Positions 1-9,257 of a DNA stretch of 37,560 nt are shown here, in pieces (position 1 is the stretch's first letter; the number at the start of each line of letters is the position of its first letter). Source of the stretch: Gammaproteobacteria bacterium (lineage in GTDB: Bacteria; Pseudomonadota; Gammaproteobacteria; Steroidobacterales; Woeseiaceae); the NCBI GenBank assembly GCA_029884165.1, contig JAOUIH010000028.1, forward strand, positions 1 through 37,560, given 5' to 3'. Both the position numbers and the translations under genes were made by a program. The notes under the pieces were generated by a model. That model worked only from the letters and a program-made list of their open reading frames with translations. It was not told where the DNA came from and searched no databases.

Positions 1-1352
1 GGGTTCAGAATGTTGCCGGGATCGAGTGTGCTCTTCAGCGTCCGCATCAGTTCGATCTCCGCAGCGCTGCGACTGATCGGCAGCCATGGACGCTTCTCCA
101 GCCCGATGCCGTGCTCTGCGGATATGGCGCCGGCGTATGGCAGCAGCGCCTCGTAAACGTGTTTCTGAACGATCTCGGAATGCGCGGTCCTTACGTCATT
201 ACCCAGCACGGATACGTGTATGTTGTTGTCGCCCAGGTGACCGAAAGCGGCGACATACGCACCGGGAACATCCTCTGAAATGCGCGCCTCGATGTCAGCG
301 ACGTACGCACCGACATCCGCGGTTCGCAGGCTGACGTCGAAATTGAAAGCGCCACTGACGATCCACTCGACCTCGTGCCGGATTGCCCAGATGCCGTCAC
401 GTTCGCGATCCGATTTCGCGACGACTCCGTCCGTTACGAGCCCGCTTTCGATCATTTCTTCGAGGGCGTCGGCAAAGGCCGCGTCGTCGCGAGCCGCATC
501 ATTACCCATCGATTCCACGATGGCATACAGCGGGTGGGTTTCCTGTAGCGGCGATCGCTGCGGCCCCAGCGGTTGCGTGGCGCGCCGGTAGAAGCTGTCC
601 CACATGACCTCGAAACCGCACAGGCTGCTGCCGAGCAGGTTCCTGGCCATGCCCAGAAGCTGCACGACGTCTTCGAAGCGGCGGCATGCGAGCAGCGCGA
701 CGTTGTGACTGCGCGGCTTGACGCTGAGGCGGAACACGAGCCGCGTGATCACGCCGAGAGTTCCCTCGGTACCGATGAACAGGTGCTTCAGGTCGAAACC
801 CGAGTTGTTCTTTATGAAACGGTTCATCGACGAGATGACCGTGCCGTCGGCCAGTACTGCCTCGAGGCCGAGTACCGAGTCGCGGATCATGCCGTAGCGT
901 ATGACCTTCGTGCCGCCCGCGTTCGTCGACACGTTGCCGCCCAGCATGCAGTTCTCGCGCGCGCCGATATCCACCGGGAAAAAGAGCCCTTCGGCGTCGG
1001 CCGCCAGCTGGGCCGCGCGCAGCGTCACGCCGGCCTGCACCGTCATTGTTTGCGCAACCGGGTCGACCTCCTCGACCCGGTTCAGGCGCTCCAGCGACAG
1101 GCCCAGGTCGGCAGCCGTCGTCGCACAGCCCTGCACCAGGTTGGTGAGTCCGCCCATCGGCACGACCGGCTGGCCGGCCCGGCTGCAGGTCGCGAGCACG
1201 CGTGAAACCTCCGCCGTGTCCGCCGGGCGTACCAGCGCCACGCCGTGGAAAGGCTGGTGTGTCTCCCACGGAGTCGGGCCGACCCGGTCGCCCGGCACGA
1301 CCTGCCGGTGGCCCACGATGGCCGCCAGCTCGGCCAGCAGCTCAGCGCCCAC
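1..1352 (-). CDS. FAD-binding oxidase, GlcD / D-2-hydroxyacid dehydrogenase type (3' end cut by window edge)
   Basis: The reading frame is open from about 1391 to the window edge. It encodes a flavoprotein of the vanillyl-alcohol-oxidase fold that oxidises a D-2-hydroxyacid such as lactate, glycolate or 2-hydroxyglutarate. The FAD-binding half contains a VVPMGGLTNLVQG segment, then GARENCMLGGNVSTNAGG and FIGTEGTLGVIT, which line the cofactor pocket in this family. The C-terminal half has the substrate-domain signatures GHLGDNNIHV and SAEHGIGLEKR, and the visible end LDPGNILNP is normally within about ten residues of the stop, so very little is missing. There is an in-frame TGA just upstream. 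GTG at 1391 and GTG at 1352 are both possible starts; I prefer 1352 because the family's conserved N-terminus begins there. It is divergent from the aldehyde dehydrogenase gene. The exact substrate cannot be told from sequence. Confidence 0.88.
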   Translation of the reverse strand, partial: MGAELLAELAAIVGHRQVVPGDRVGPTPWETHQPFHGVALVRPADTAEVSRVLATCSRAGQPVVPMGGLTNLVQGCATTAADLGLSLERLNRVEEVDPVAQTMTVQAGVTLRAAQLAADAEGLFFPVDIGARENCMLGGNVSTNAGGTKVIRYGMIRDSVLGLEAVLADGTVISSMNRFIKNNSGFDLKHLFIGTEGTLGVITRLVFRLSVKPRSHNVALLACRRFEDVVQLLGMARNLLGSSLCGFEVMWDSFYRRATQPLGPQRSPLQETHPLYAIVESMGNDAARDDAAFADALEEMIESGLVTDGVVAKSDRERDGIWAIRHEVEWIVSGAFNFDVSLRTADVGAYVADIEARISEDVPGAYVAAFGHLGDNNIHVSVLGNDVRTAHSEIVQKHVYEALLPYAGAISAEHGIGLEKRPWLPISRSAAEIELMRTLKSTLDPGNILN

Positions 1353-1658
1353 GGCGTTCTCCGGACCGGTTCGCCGGCAGCTTTTCGGCACGCGCTTTCA
1401 AGTCAATGGCTCCTGTTCCGCGCCGCTGTCACCCCCGGGCGCAGGAATACCATGCTAACGGGGGCCGGCGACGGTGGCCATCCCGGGCCGGTCGCGGAAT
1501 GCAGCTGAAATGCCCGGCCCGAGCGGGCCGGATTCGACTCTGCGGCGAACTCGCGCGCTCCACGCGAGCCGCTCCGCGCCCGATCGACGGCCCGGTAGGG
1601 ACCGGGCCTGCGGATTACGCTATGATTCGCGGCTCTTTGCGAGGAGATTTGCCGTCCC
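1353..1658. other. Intergenic spacer between divergent genes
   Basis: This 306-base spacer separates the leftward oxidase gene from the rightward aldehyde dehydrogenase gene and must hold the promoters of both. I see no convincing -35/-10 pair, sigma-54 element or hairpin terminator. The purine-rich GAGGAG at 1641-1646 is the likely ribosome binding site of the gene starting at 1659. Confidence 0.5.
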
Positions 1659-3098
1659 ATGCGTGACATGCTCAGGTTCTACATCGATGGTCAATGGGTC
1701 GACCCGGTGACGCCCCGGACCGCTCCGGTCATCAACCCCGCCACGGAAGAGGTGTGCGGGCACATCAGCATGGGGTCGGCTGCCGACGTCGACCGGGCCG
1801 TGGCCGCCGCAAAACGCGCCTTCGAGCCTTACTCGCAGACGACGGTCGACGAGCGCAAGGCGCTGCTGTCTGCCATTCTCCGCGAGTTCGAGCGTCGTCA
1901 CGACGAGATCGCCGAGGCGATCATGGTCGAAATGGGAGCACCATGGAAACTGGCGCACGGCGCCCAGGCCGCGAGTGGGCCGCAGCACATCAAGGCGGCA
2001 CTGAAAGCGCTCGACACCTTCGAATTCTTCGAGCAGCACGGCACGACGCGGATCCTGAAGGAGCCGATCGGCCCGGTAGCGCTGATCACGCCCTGGAACT
2101 GGCCCATGAACCAGGTTGCGGTCAAGGTGGCCCCCGCCCTCGCCGCGGGCTGCACGATGGTCCTGAAGCCGAGCGAGATCGCGCCCTTTGACGCCATGCT
2201 GTTCGCCGAAGTGCTGGACGCGGCCGGTGTTCCGGCGGGCGTATTCAATCTCGTCAACGGGGACGGCCCGTCCGTCGGGTCGGCGATGTCCAGCCATCCC
2301 GACATCGCGATGGTCTCGTTCACCGGTTCGACGCGCGCCGGCGTCGCGGTTGCGCAGAACGCGGCACCCACGGTCAAGCGCGTAGCCCAGGAACTGGGCG
2401 GCAAGTCAGCGAACCTGATACTCGCAGACGCCGACTTCGAACGCGCAGTAAAGAGCGGCGCGCGCAACTGTTTCGATAACAGCGGACAATCCTGCAACGC
2501 GCCGACCCGGATGCTGGTGCCGAAAGACCGGCTGGCCGAGGCCGAGGCCATCGCCCGGGCGGTCGCGGAAAAGACCGTCGTCGGCGATCCGGGTGCCGAG
2601 GGGACCCACATGGGGCCGGTCGTTTCGGAGGCGCAGTGGAACAAGATCCAGGGCCTGATCCAGAAAGGCATCGACGAGCATGCGCGGCTGGTCGCCGGCG
2701 GCACCGGCCGGCCGGAGGGCCTGGCCAGGGGCTGGTACGTGCGACCCACCGTGTTTTCCAACGTTTCGAACGATATGACGATCGCACGCGAAGAGATTTT
2801 CGGCCCGGTGCTCTGCATCATCCCCTTCGAGACAGAGGACGAGGCCGTCGCTATCGCGAACGATACGCCGTACGGACTCTCAGGCTATGTGAGTTCCGGT
2901 GATCTCGAGCACGCCCGCCGGATTGCCGCACGGCTCCGTACCGGCATGGTGCATATCAATGGGGCGTCGCTCGACTCGCAGGCGCCTTTCGGCGGCTACA
3001 AGCAGTCCGGGAACGGTCGCGAGTGGGGACCGCACGGCATCGAGGAGTTCCTGGAACTCAAGTCCGTTTACGGCTACGACGCACGCAAGGCAGGCTGA
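1659..3098 (+). CDS. NAD(P)-dependent aldehyde dehydrogenase
   Basis: This 479-residue protein is full length for the aldehyde dehydrogenase superfamily, which oxidises aldehydes to carboxylates with NAD(P)+ in the cytoplasm. The family landmarks appear in order: the cofactor loop ITPWNWPMNQ (around residue 145), LKPSEIAP (around 170), FTGSTRAG (around 225), the general-base glutamate in QELGGKSANL (around 247), the catalytic cysteine in NSGQSCNAPTR (around 280), and EEIFGPVLCI and PFGGYKQSGNGRE near the C-terminus. ATG 1659 follows GAGGAG by 12 bases; an ATG three codons later is an alternative. The stop codon overlaps the start of the next gene by one base (TGATG), which suggests cotranscription with the lipoprotein gene. 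Substrate range is unknown. The divergent hydroxyacid oxidase could belong to the same catabolic pathway, but that is only inference. Confidence 0.93.
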   Translation: MRDMLRFYIDGQWVDPVTPRTAPVINPATEEVCGHISMGSAADVDRAVAAAKRAFEPYSQTTVDERKALLSAILREFERRHDEIAEAIMVEMGAPWKLAHGAQAASGPQHIKAALKALDTFEFFEQHGTTRILKEPIGPVALITPWNWPMNQVAVKVAPALAAGCTMVLKPSEIAPFDAMLFAEVLDAAGVPAGVFNLVNGDGPSVGSAMSSHPDIAMVSFTGSTRAGVAVAQNAAPTVKRVAQELGGKSANLILADADFERAVKSGARNCFDNSGQSCNAPTRMLVPKDRLAEAEAIARAVAEKTVVGDPGAEGTHMGPVVSEAQWNKIQGLIQKGIDEHARLVAGGTGRPEGLARGWYVRPTVFSNVSNDMTIAREEIFGPVLCIIPFETEDEAVAIANDTPYGLSGYVSSGDLEHARRIAARLRTGMVHINGASLDSQAPFGGYKQSGNGREWGPHGIEEFLELKSVYGYDARKAG

Positions 3099-4489
3099 TG
3101 CGACAGACAGAAAGAAAGGCCGGGGCGGGAATGCGCGGCACGACGATCCGGGCGCTGGTATTCGTGGTTGTGGCGATCGGGCTGGTCGCCGGGTGCGCGG
3201 AATCCTCGCGGCCCGTTGCCACGGGCAAGGGCGTCATCCGCGGCATGAACGCGCTGATCGACTCGCCGGATGCGCTGTTCCTGATCGAGGAAACGTCGCT
3301 CGGCACAGTCGCCTACAAGGACTCGACTGCCAATCGCAGCTACGACGATCTCAGCTACAACTTCAACTTCGAAATCCGCATTGCGGGCAATGCGAGCAAT
3401 ACGCGCCTCGGCACGCTGGCTCTCGACGTCACCAAGGACACCGAATACCTGTTCGTGCTGACCGGATCGGTGGCGGCACCGGAGATCGTGCTGTGGCAGA
3501 ACCCTGCGCGCGAATGGGCCGGTACCGAAACCGTATTCGAGCTCGCATTCGGACTGGCCACGCAGGCTCTCGGCGACCTCGATGTCTATTTCGCTGCACC
3601 CGGCACGCCGCCGGCACTCGGCAGCCAGGTCGGGACGCTCGGCTACCAGCAACGGCTCGACGTCCGCGAGTTCCCCGCCGGCCAGTATGAACTGACGCTG
3701 ACGCCGGCGAATGACCCGGCGACAGTGCTCTATCGCAGCGTGAATGCCGAATACGGTGCGGCGGTGACGAACTCGATCGTTATCCTGGAGGGCGACCCGT
3801 CCGGCACGGCCCCGATAAACGCTCGGCTGATACCGGAGAGCGGCGGTGCGGTCGAACTGCCGGACGCCCTGGTCCAGCCAACGATGCGATTCCTGCATGC
3901 GTCCATCGCGACCGGCAACGTCGATGTCGCCAGGAATGACGATTTCGCCAACCTGCTTGCAACGAATCTCGGCTTCGCAGAGGTATCCGCCCGCGCGGCA
4001 GTCCCGACCGGAGTCGCCACGTACGACTGGGTTCCCACCGGCAATACGACGCCGATATTCAGCGACGCAAACCGCGACATCGCAGGCAATTCTCGCTTGC
4101 TGCAGCTGCTGCTGGGCGAGCCCGGCAACTACGGCGTCACGGTGCTGCCAGATATCCGTCGTGGCTACTCGACCTCGGCGAGGATTCGTTTCAACCATGG
4201 CTCGCTCAATGTGGACGGCCCGATCGACGTGTACCTGGCGGAGCCCGGCCGGCCGCTGACGGAGGTCCTGCCCCAGACCAATTTCCTGCCCTTTTCGGTC
4301 AGTTCCGGGTACCGGGAAGTACAGGCGGGGGATTACGAGCTGACCGTTACGCGGGCCGGGAACCGGGATACGGTTCTTGCGGGACCGGAACCCGTCGCGC
4401 TGCAAATCGGCGACGTTGTCGATGTCGTCGTGCTCGACACGGCGGATCCGAACGTCTCCGATATCCTGGTCCTGGCCAACACACCCTGA
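3098..4489 (+). CDS. DUF4397-domain lipoprotein
   Basis: This is a predicted secreted lipoprotein of about 463 residues. After a short basic start there is a hydrophobic stretch ending in the lipobox LVAGC, so the mature protein should be lipid-anchored at Cys. The rest consists of repeated beta-rich units with the DUF4397 pattern: RFLHASIATGNVDV in the middle and RFNHGSLNVDGPIDVYLAEP near the C-terminus, each followed by a phrase of the type 'YELTVT..G....V'. DUF4397 proteins are cell-envelope proteins of unknown function. The start at 3098 overlaps the aldehyde dehydrogenase stop by one base and has GCAAGG upstream; ATG 3131 would give a tighter signal peptide and is equally possible. The gene is six bases from the end of the convergent arsC-like gene. 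Confidence 0.85.
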   Translation: MRQTERKAGAGMRGTTIRALVFVVVAIGLVAGCAESSRPVATGKGVIRGMNALIDSPDALFLIEETSLGTVAYKDSTANRSYDDLSYNFNFEIRIAGNASNTRLGTLALDVTKDTEYLFVLTGSVAAPEIVLWQNPAREWAGTETVFELAFGLATQALGDLDVYFAAPGTPPALGSQVGTLGYQQRLDVREFPAGQYELTLTPANDPATVLYRSVNAEYGAAVTNSIVILEGDPSGTAPINARLIPESGGAVELPDALVQPTMRFLHASIATGNVDVARNDDFANLLATNLGFAEVSARAAVPTGVATYDWVPTGNTTPIFSDANRDIAGNSRLLQLLLGEPGNYGVTVLPDIRRGYSTSARIRFNHGSLNVDGPIDVYLAEPGRPLTEVLPQTNFLPFSVSSGYREVQAGDYELTVTRAGNRDTVLAGPEPVALQIGDVVDVVVLDTADPNVSDILVLANTP

Positions 4490-4495
4490 CGGAGG

Positions 4496-4993
4496 TCAGG
4501 CATCCGGTTCGAGGCCGAGCTGGCGCAAGGCCTTTTTGAGCTCCGCCCTGCCCAGCGTTTCCGCCTGGAGCGCCAGGAAGCCGTCGATCATCGCGGCCAG
4601 CCGCTCGTAGGCGCGGCCGAATGCGCGACTTACCTCCTGGTCCGTCCCGCGAACGGCGGCCGGGTCCGGTATGCCCCAGTGCACCGTTATCGGGCTGCCG
4701 CGCCACAGCGGGCAGGACTCCCCTGCCGCGTCGTCACAGACGGTAAAAACGAAGTCGAATGCCGGGGCACCGCGACCGGCGTAACGATACCATGACTTGG
4801 ATGCGAGGCCCTCGGTGGGAATGCCGCGCGACTCGAGTTCGGCCAGTGCGGCCGGGTTGACCCTGCCGACCGGCCGGCTGCCCGCGCTGAACGCCTTGTA
4901 GCGGCTGCCGCCACGTTCGTTGAGGATGGCCTCCGCGAGGACGCTGCGCGCGGAATTGCCGGTGCAGAGAAACAGCACGTTTTTCGGGGTCAT
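4496..4993 (-). CDS. arsC: Arsenate reductase / low-molecular-weight protein tyrosine phosphatase family
   Basis: This 165-residue cytoplasmic protein has the low-molecular-weight phosphatase fold. The phosphate-binding loop CTGNSARS (a CX5R motif) starts at about residue 10. As in thioredoxin-coupled arsenate reductases, two more cysteines lie in CDDAAGESCPLW, and the acid loop is HWGIPDPA. This three-cysteine layout favours reduction of arsenate to arsenite over protein dephosphorylation. ATG 4993 was chosen because the family begins directly with 'MTPKNVLFLC'; the frame is open further upstream but that stretch is not protein-like. No arsR, arsB or acr3 gene is visible nearby, so it is either a stand-alone detoxification gene or a phosphatase with another role. 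It converges with the DUF4397 lipoprotein gene. Confidence 0.8.
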   Translation of the reverse strand: MTPKNVLFLCTGNSARSVLAEAILNERGGSRYKAFSAGSRPVGRVNPAALAELESRGIPTEGLASKSWYRYAGRGAPAFDFVFTVCDDAAGESCPLWRGSPITVHWGIPDPAAVRGTDQEVSRAFGRAYERLAAMIDGFLALQAETLGRAELKKALRQLGLEPDA

Positions 4994-5114
4994 ACGAGCC
5001 GGTATCGAAATCCAGGTGCGCCCGCAGGCGGTCGATGGATATTCTAGGGTCGGCGCGCTTACGCCGGAAGCACGGACTTCACAGGATTTCTGTGCCAGGT
5101 GGCGAGACGGGGGA

Positions 5115-7034
5115 TCAGGACGCGATCGTCCCGTCGATGTAGGCGGCGCGATCGTTCGCTGCTTCGTCGTCGCCCAGCGCCTTGGCATTGTACATGGCCT
5201 GGTCGGCGACGCTCACGAGTTGCCAAAGATCCCTGCCATGCCCGGGCATCAGCGCGATGCCGACACTTGCGGTGCAATTGATCTCCTGGCCCTGGATGAT
5301 GTAGGCCTCGGACGCCGTCTCGACCAGGCGCTCCGCGATCGCCTTGGCGTCGTCCACGCCTACGCCCGGCAGAACAATCGCAAACTCGTCGCCGCCGAGG
5401 CGCGCGAGAACATCCTCCGGCCTGAGGCAGAACTCCAGGCGATGGCCGAAGGCCTTGAGCAGGGCGTCACCTGCCTGGTGGCCGAAACGATCATTGATCG
5501 ACTTGAAATGGTTTAAGTCCAGGTACAGTACTGCGCCGCGGTCGACGGATTCGATGCGCGCCTGCGCCGTCTTTTCGAAACCGCGCCGGTTGAGCACTCC
5601 CGTCAGGGGGTCGCGCAGGGCATCCGCCAGCATCTTGTTCTCGTTCCGCTTGCGCTGCGTAATGTCGATGAGCGTGACTGAAAAATCGGTGCCGACGGGC
5701 TCGGCGACGACGCGCAGCCAGGCGTTACTGTCGCCGACCTCGACCTCGGCCTCGTAGCCGCCGAATCCTGCCATTGCCCCGTCTGCACTGAATTTTTCGA
5801 CCAGGCGATCCGGATTCAGAAGCTCCAGCTTGTCGAGCGGCATACCGACGAGCGTTCCGCTGCCATTGACCAGGTACCGCTCCGCCGAGCGGTTCGCGAA
5901 CGTGCAGCGGAAGCGGGCCGGGTCGAGCGGATCGCGCGCGAAGCGCAGGATGCCGTTCGACGAATGTTCAACCAGCGTGCGTATCAGCTGCTCGGAGTCG
6001 GCCAGCCGCTTCAGGGTTTCCTTGCGCTCTGTTACGTCTCGGCAGACGACGACGGTACCCTGGTCCTGGCCGGACGGGCCGATCAGCGGCGCACTGGACA
6101 TCTCGTAGTACCGGTCGGTTCGGATGCGGACGGTGCGACTCAGGTTGAGGTCCGGCTTGCGCTCCAGCACGCCCCGAGCCTGCGGCAGCTCGTTCCAGAA
6201 GTCACGCCCGATCAGCTGCCGTTCCGACATCGACAGAAGTTCCTGCGCGGGCCGGTTGGCGCTGATGATGCTTTGCGCGCGGTCCAGCACGATGATCGGG
6301 TCGCCAACGTGATCGAACAGCGTCTGGTACGCGAGCGGACTGAATTCGTACACGCGCAGGCGCAGGCTCGCCCACCAATACAGTGGCAGCATCAGGACCA
6401 GCGTGGTCGACGTCGCGGGGAAATCGTACGGGCCGACCTTCAGTATCGTGCTCGCGAAATTCGCCGCGAACGGCAGGGCCGCGCAGACCAGCAACAGTGC
6501 AACGCGCTTACGGTGCGCGCGGGCGATCGTCGGCAGGCGGCCCGCCAGGGCGACCAGGCTGAATCCGAACAGGCCGTAGGCGAACGGTGCATGGACGCGC
6601 CGGAACCAAGCGTGCTCCGTCGCAGCCGTGAACCGGGTTCCGTCGGCCGTCTCGACGACCGTCCAGATCATGTCGTGCATCGAGTTGGTCAGCGCGAGGA
6701 CCACCGACGCGAGTGGGACGATCGACAGTGCCGCCAACAGGCGCTTCGAGGGGCGGCCGGCCGTGTATTCGCGATAGATGCAGTACAGCACAACGGGCAG
6801 GAAACCGGCCGCAATGAAGGTCAGTACGCGACCGACGCCGTAGTAGCGCGGATCGGTCGCACCGTAGGAAAACGCGCTGCCGATGACCATCACGCCGACC
6901 AGGAACAGGAAATAGCTGATGACGCTGTTGGCTGACTCCGCGGACGCACGGGAGACGCGCGTCGCGAGCCACAGGTACGTGAGGCCCGCGATGCCATACG
7001 TCATAGGCAGGAAAGCTGCAGGTTCCACCGGCAA
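5115..7034 (-). CDS. Membrane diguanylate cyclase (seven-helix sensor, PAS-PAS-GGDEF)
   Basis: This 639-residue protein should make cyclic di-GMP at the inner membrane. The first 225 or so residues form six or seven hydrophobic helices like the 7TM sensor module found on histidine kinases. Two PAS domains follow (about 230-350 and 360-470), the first ending in VVVCRDVTERKE and the second in VTLIDITQRKR. The C-terminal GGDEF domain has the intact active site ARLGGDEFAIVL, and RPED sits five residues before it as a standard inhibitory I-site, so the enzyme is likely active and product-inhibited. The TTG start at 7034 has GGGAG seven bases upstream; ATG 7004 is an alternative lacking a clear ribosome binding site. 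It is a single transcription unit facing the arsC-like gene. The signal sensed is unknown. Confidence 0.92.
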   Translation of the reverse strand: MPVEPAAFLPMTYGIAGLTYLWLATRVSRASAESANSVISYFLFLVGVMVIGSAFSYGATDPRYYGVGRVLTFIAAGFLPVVLYCIYREYTAGRPSKRLLAALSIVPLASVVLALTNSMHDMIWTVVETADGTRFTAATEHAWFRRVHAPFAYGLFGFSLVALAGRLPTIARAHRKRVALLLVCAALPFAANFASTILKVGPYDFPATSTTLVLMLPLYWWASLRLRVYEFSPLAYQTLFDHVGDPIIVLDRAQSIISANRPAQELLSMSERQLIGRDFWNELPQARGVLERKPDLNLSRTVRIRTDRYYEMSSAPLIGPSGQDQGTVVVCRDVTERKETLKRLADSEQLIRTLVEHSSNGILRFARDPLDPARFRCTFANRSAERYLVNGSGTLVGMPLDKLELLNPDRLVEKFSADGAMAGFGGYEAEVEVGDSNAWLRVVAEPVGTDFSVTLIDITQRKRNENKMLADALRDPLTGVLNRRGFEKTAQARIESVDRGAVLYLDLNHFKSINDRFGHQAGDALLKAFGHRLEFCLRPEDVLARLGGDEFAIVLPGVGVDDAKAIAERLVETASEAYIIQGQEINCTASVGIALMPGHGRDLWQLVSVADQAMYNAKALGDDEAANDRAAYIDGTIAS

Positions 7035-7196
7035 ATCCAGACTCCCGACACCGGCAGTACCGGCCCGACAATACCCAAATAATGCTAGCGCCAGGCGGGA
7101 CGTCCGGCTGCGAACCAGGCCGCATTCCCGCCTTCCTGATCGCGCGGCGGTTCACGGTCTTGGTTTCCAGCGGCTTGGCGAACCGGCCAGGCCGGA

Positions 7197-8330
7197 TCAG
7201 ACGCCCTCGGCGGTGTCCTGGATCAGCGTGTCGACGACGCTCTTCAGGCAGTCCTGCGGCGACTTGCCCGAGGCCGAGCACAGCTCGTAGGCTTTGAGCT
7301 GGCGGTGGGCACTGGTGCCTCGGCTCAGGATGTCGGCCACCGAAGCGATTTCGGCCTCGCAACCGAGGGCGCCGGCGTCTTCGGCCGTCAGCGTCAGGAT
7401 CTCGTCCAGCAGGTGCTCGAACGACACTACCTTGCCGCGGGCGAAGTCGACGAGGCCTGCATCGAAGCTGTAGCGCATGGCCCGCCATCGGTTCTCGTTG
7501 ATCAGCATCGGCGAGTAGATCCGCCAGCGCTGGTTATTGCAGCGCAGGCGAAACAGCATGCGCAGGATGCACACCAGCATGGCGACGAGTGCGATTGCGT
7601 CGTCAAGCCGCGTGCAGACGTCCATGATACGCGTTTCGAGCGTCGGGAAACGCCCGCTGGGCCGCATGTCCCACCAGATCTTGGTCGAGTCCTCGATCAT
7701 CCCTGCCTGTACCAGGATGTCGACATGCCGTTTGTACTCGGCAAAGCTCTGGAATCTTTCCGGCAGTCCGGTCCGCGGCAGCGCGTCGAACACCGTTAGC
7801 CGGTAGCTCTTCAGCCCGGTGTCCTGGCCTTCCCAGAACGGCGAGGAACACGACAGGGCCAGCAGGTGCGGCAGGAAATACGACAGCTGGTTCATCAGGT
7901 CGATGCGCAGCTCGTCGTCGTTTACGCCGACGTGCACGTGCATGCCGCAGATCAGCAGCCGTCGAGCGGCGCCCTGCATTTCCGCCGACAGGGCCTCGTA
8001 ACGATCCTTCTGGGTATGCTTCTGTTCGGACCAGCGGCTGAACGGATGCGTCGATGCCGCCACGGGCGCAAGTCCATGCCGATCCGCGACCTCGATGATG
8101 CTGCGGCGCAGGTGCGCAAGGTCTTTCCTGACCTCCTGCACGCTGCCGCAGACTTTCGTGCCGACCTCGATCTGCGACCGCAGGAACTCCGTCGTTACCT
8201 GCGGCCCGCACAATTCCTCCGCCTCACCGATCAGCGACTGCGGCGGGTCGACGACGAGCGCGCGGGTTTCCTTGTCGACGAGCAGGTACTCTTCCTCGAC
8301 GCCTATCGTGAATTCCGGCTCGATGATCAA
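7197..8330 (-). CDS. ybdK: Carboxylate-amine ligase, YbdK / GCS2 family
   Basis: The 377-residue protein belongs to the glutamate-cysteine ligase family 2, ATP-dependent enzymes that join an amine to a carboxylate through an acyl phosphate. It shows the family landmarks TIGVEEEYLLVD at the N-terminus, the metal/ATP-binding LLICGMHVHVGV near residue 130, and WWDMRPSGRFPTLETR near 225. Length is normal. The only plausible start is TTG at 8330, preceded by GGGGAG. E. coli YbdK has weak glutamate-cysteine ligase activity, but the natural substrate of most members is unknown. It lies 21 bases downstream of the N-formylglutamate amidohydrolase-like gene on the same strand, so the two are probably one operon acting on amino-acid conjugates. 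Confidence 0.9.
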   Translation of the reverse strand: MIIEPEFTIGVEEEYLLVDKETRALVVDPPQSLIGEAEELCGPQVTTEFLRSQIEVGTKVCGSVQEVRKDLAHLRRSIIEVADRHGLAPVAASTHPFSRWSEQKHTQKDRYEALSAEMQGAARRLLICGMHVHVGVNDDELRIDLMNQLSYFLPHLLALSCSSPFWEGQDTGLKSYRLTVFDALPRTGLPERFQSFAEYKRHVDILVQAGMIEDSTKIWWDMRPSGRFPTLETRIMDVCTRLDDAIALVAMLVCILRMLFRLRCNNQRWRIYSPMLINENRWRAMRYSFDAGLVDFARGKVVSFEHLLDEILTLTAEDAGALGCEAEIASVADILSRGTSAHRQLKAYELCSASGKSPQDCLKSVVDTLIQDTAEGV

Positions 8331-8351
8331 GTCACTCCCCCTCCCCGGGCA

Positions 8352-9176
8352 TCAGGCCGATCGTTCCCGGACCGGGCCGCCCAGGCGCCGACCGGCGGGA
8401 ATGCGGCGCAGGATGGGTTCCATGATCGCCGCGATCCTGTTGACGCCTTCGGCATCGGCGATCAGGTCCTGGCGGATTTCGATCCCGACGTGCGGCAGGC
8501 CTGCATCCTCCGCGTGATGATCGATCGTGAAATCCTGCGGCGCCTTGCCCGAATAGGGCTCGTTGTCGCCAACGAGAAAGCCGGCGGTCCGGAAACCGTC
8601 AATGAGAATTTCCGCGGTGTCGCGATCCGCATCCCACAGTACGCCGACCTGCCACGGCCTCGATACGCCGTCGAGTACCGGCGTAAAGCTGTGGACCGTC
8701 GCGAAGGCCGGCGGGTAGTCGTGCTGGGCCAGCCGCTTGACCTCGATATCGATTGCGTAATGGTAGGGCCAGTAGAGCTCCGCCGCGCGCAGGTCTTTCT
8801 GCGCCTGGCGCAGCTTGCGATTGCCCGGGATGACGACGCCGTCGCCGAACTCCAGGAAGGCGCCCGGGTCCAGCAGGTCTCGGTTGCAGTCGACGACCAG
8901 CCGGGAATACTCGGCGAGGACGGCGGTGACGCCCATCGATTTCGCGAGCCTCCGGGTCAGCGCTCCCGCCCCGATATCCCACGCCAGGTGGCAGCGCCGC
9001 GCCGGCGGATCCAGACCCAGCGTGCCCAGTGACGCCGGAAAACGCCGGCTCGCATGGTCGCAGACGAGCAGCAGCGGAGTCGTTGCATCCGGGTTCAGCA
9101 CGCGAAACGGCACCGGCTCGTCGGGGTTCAGCAGTCGCGGTTTGTCGTCGCCTACAGGCGTTCCTTCGACGGGCAT
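8352..9176 (-). CDS. N-formylglutamate amidohydrolase family protein
   Basis: This 274-residue protein matches the FGase family, zinc-dependent hydrolases related to HutG that remove formyl or similar groups from amino acids. Recognisable segments are LLLVCDHASRRFP near residue 35, DIGAGALTRRLA near 67, SRLVVDCNRD near 90, TVHSFTPVLDG around 160 and GLPHVGIEIRQDLI near 230, which carry the metal-binding and substrate residues. ATG 9176 gives the usual N-terminus. It is the first gene of a two-gene operon with the YbdK-type ligase. In other bacteria these two families occur together with an ATP-grasp RimK-like ligase, but none is visible here. No histidine-degradation genes are nearby, so a role in histidine use is unlikely and the real substrate remains open. 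Confidence 0.87.
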   Translation of the reverse strand: MPVEGTPVGDDKPRLLNPDEPVPFRVLNPDATTPLLLVCDHASRRFPASLGTLGLDPPARRCHLAWDIGAGALTRRLAKSMGVTAVLAEYSRLVVDCNRDLLDPGAFLEFGDGVVIPGNRKLRQAQKDLRAAELYWPYHYAIDIEVKRLAQHDYPPAFATVHSFTPVLDGVSRPWQVGVLWDADRDTAEILIDGFRTAGFLVGDNEPYSGKAPQDFTIDHHAEDAGLPHVGIEIRQDLIADAEGVNRIAAIMEPILRRIPAGRRLGGPVRERSA

Positions 9177-9257
9177 GTTCGACCAGGCAGCGCGTGATTG
9201 CAGTCAGTGTACCGCAAGCTCACGCCCGGCAGGCAATCGGGCGGCCTGCGGCGGCGC

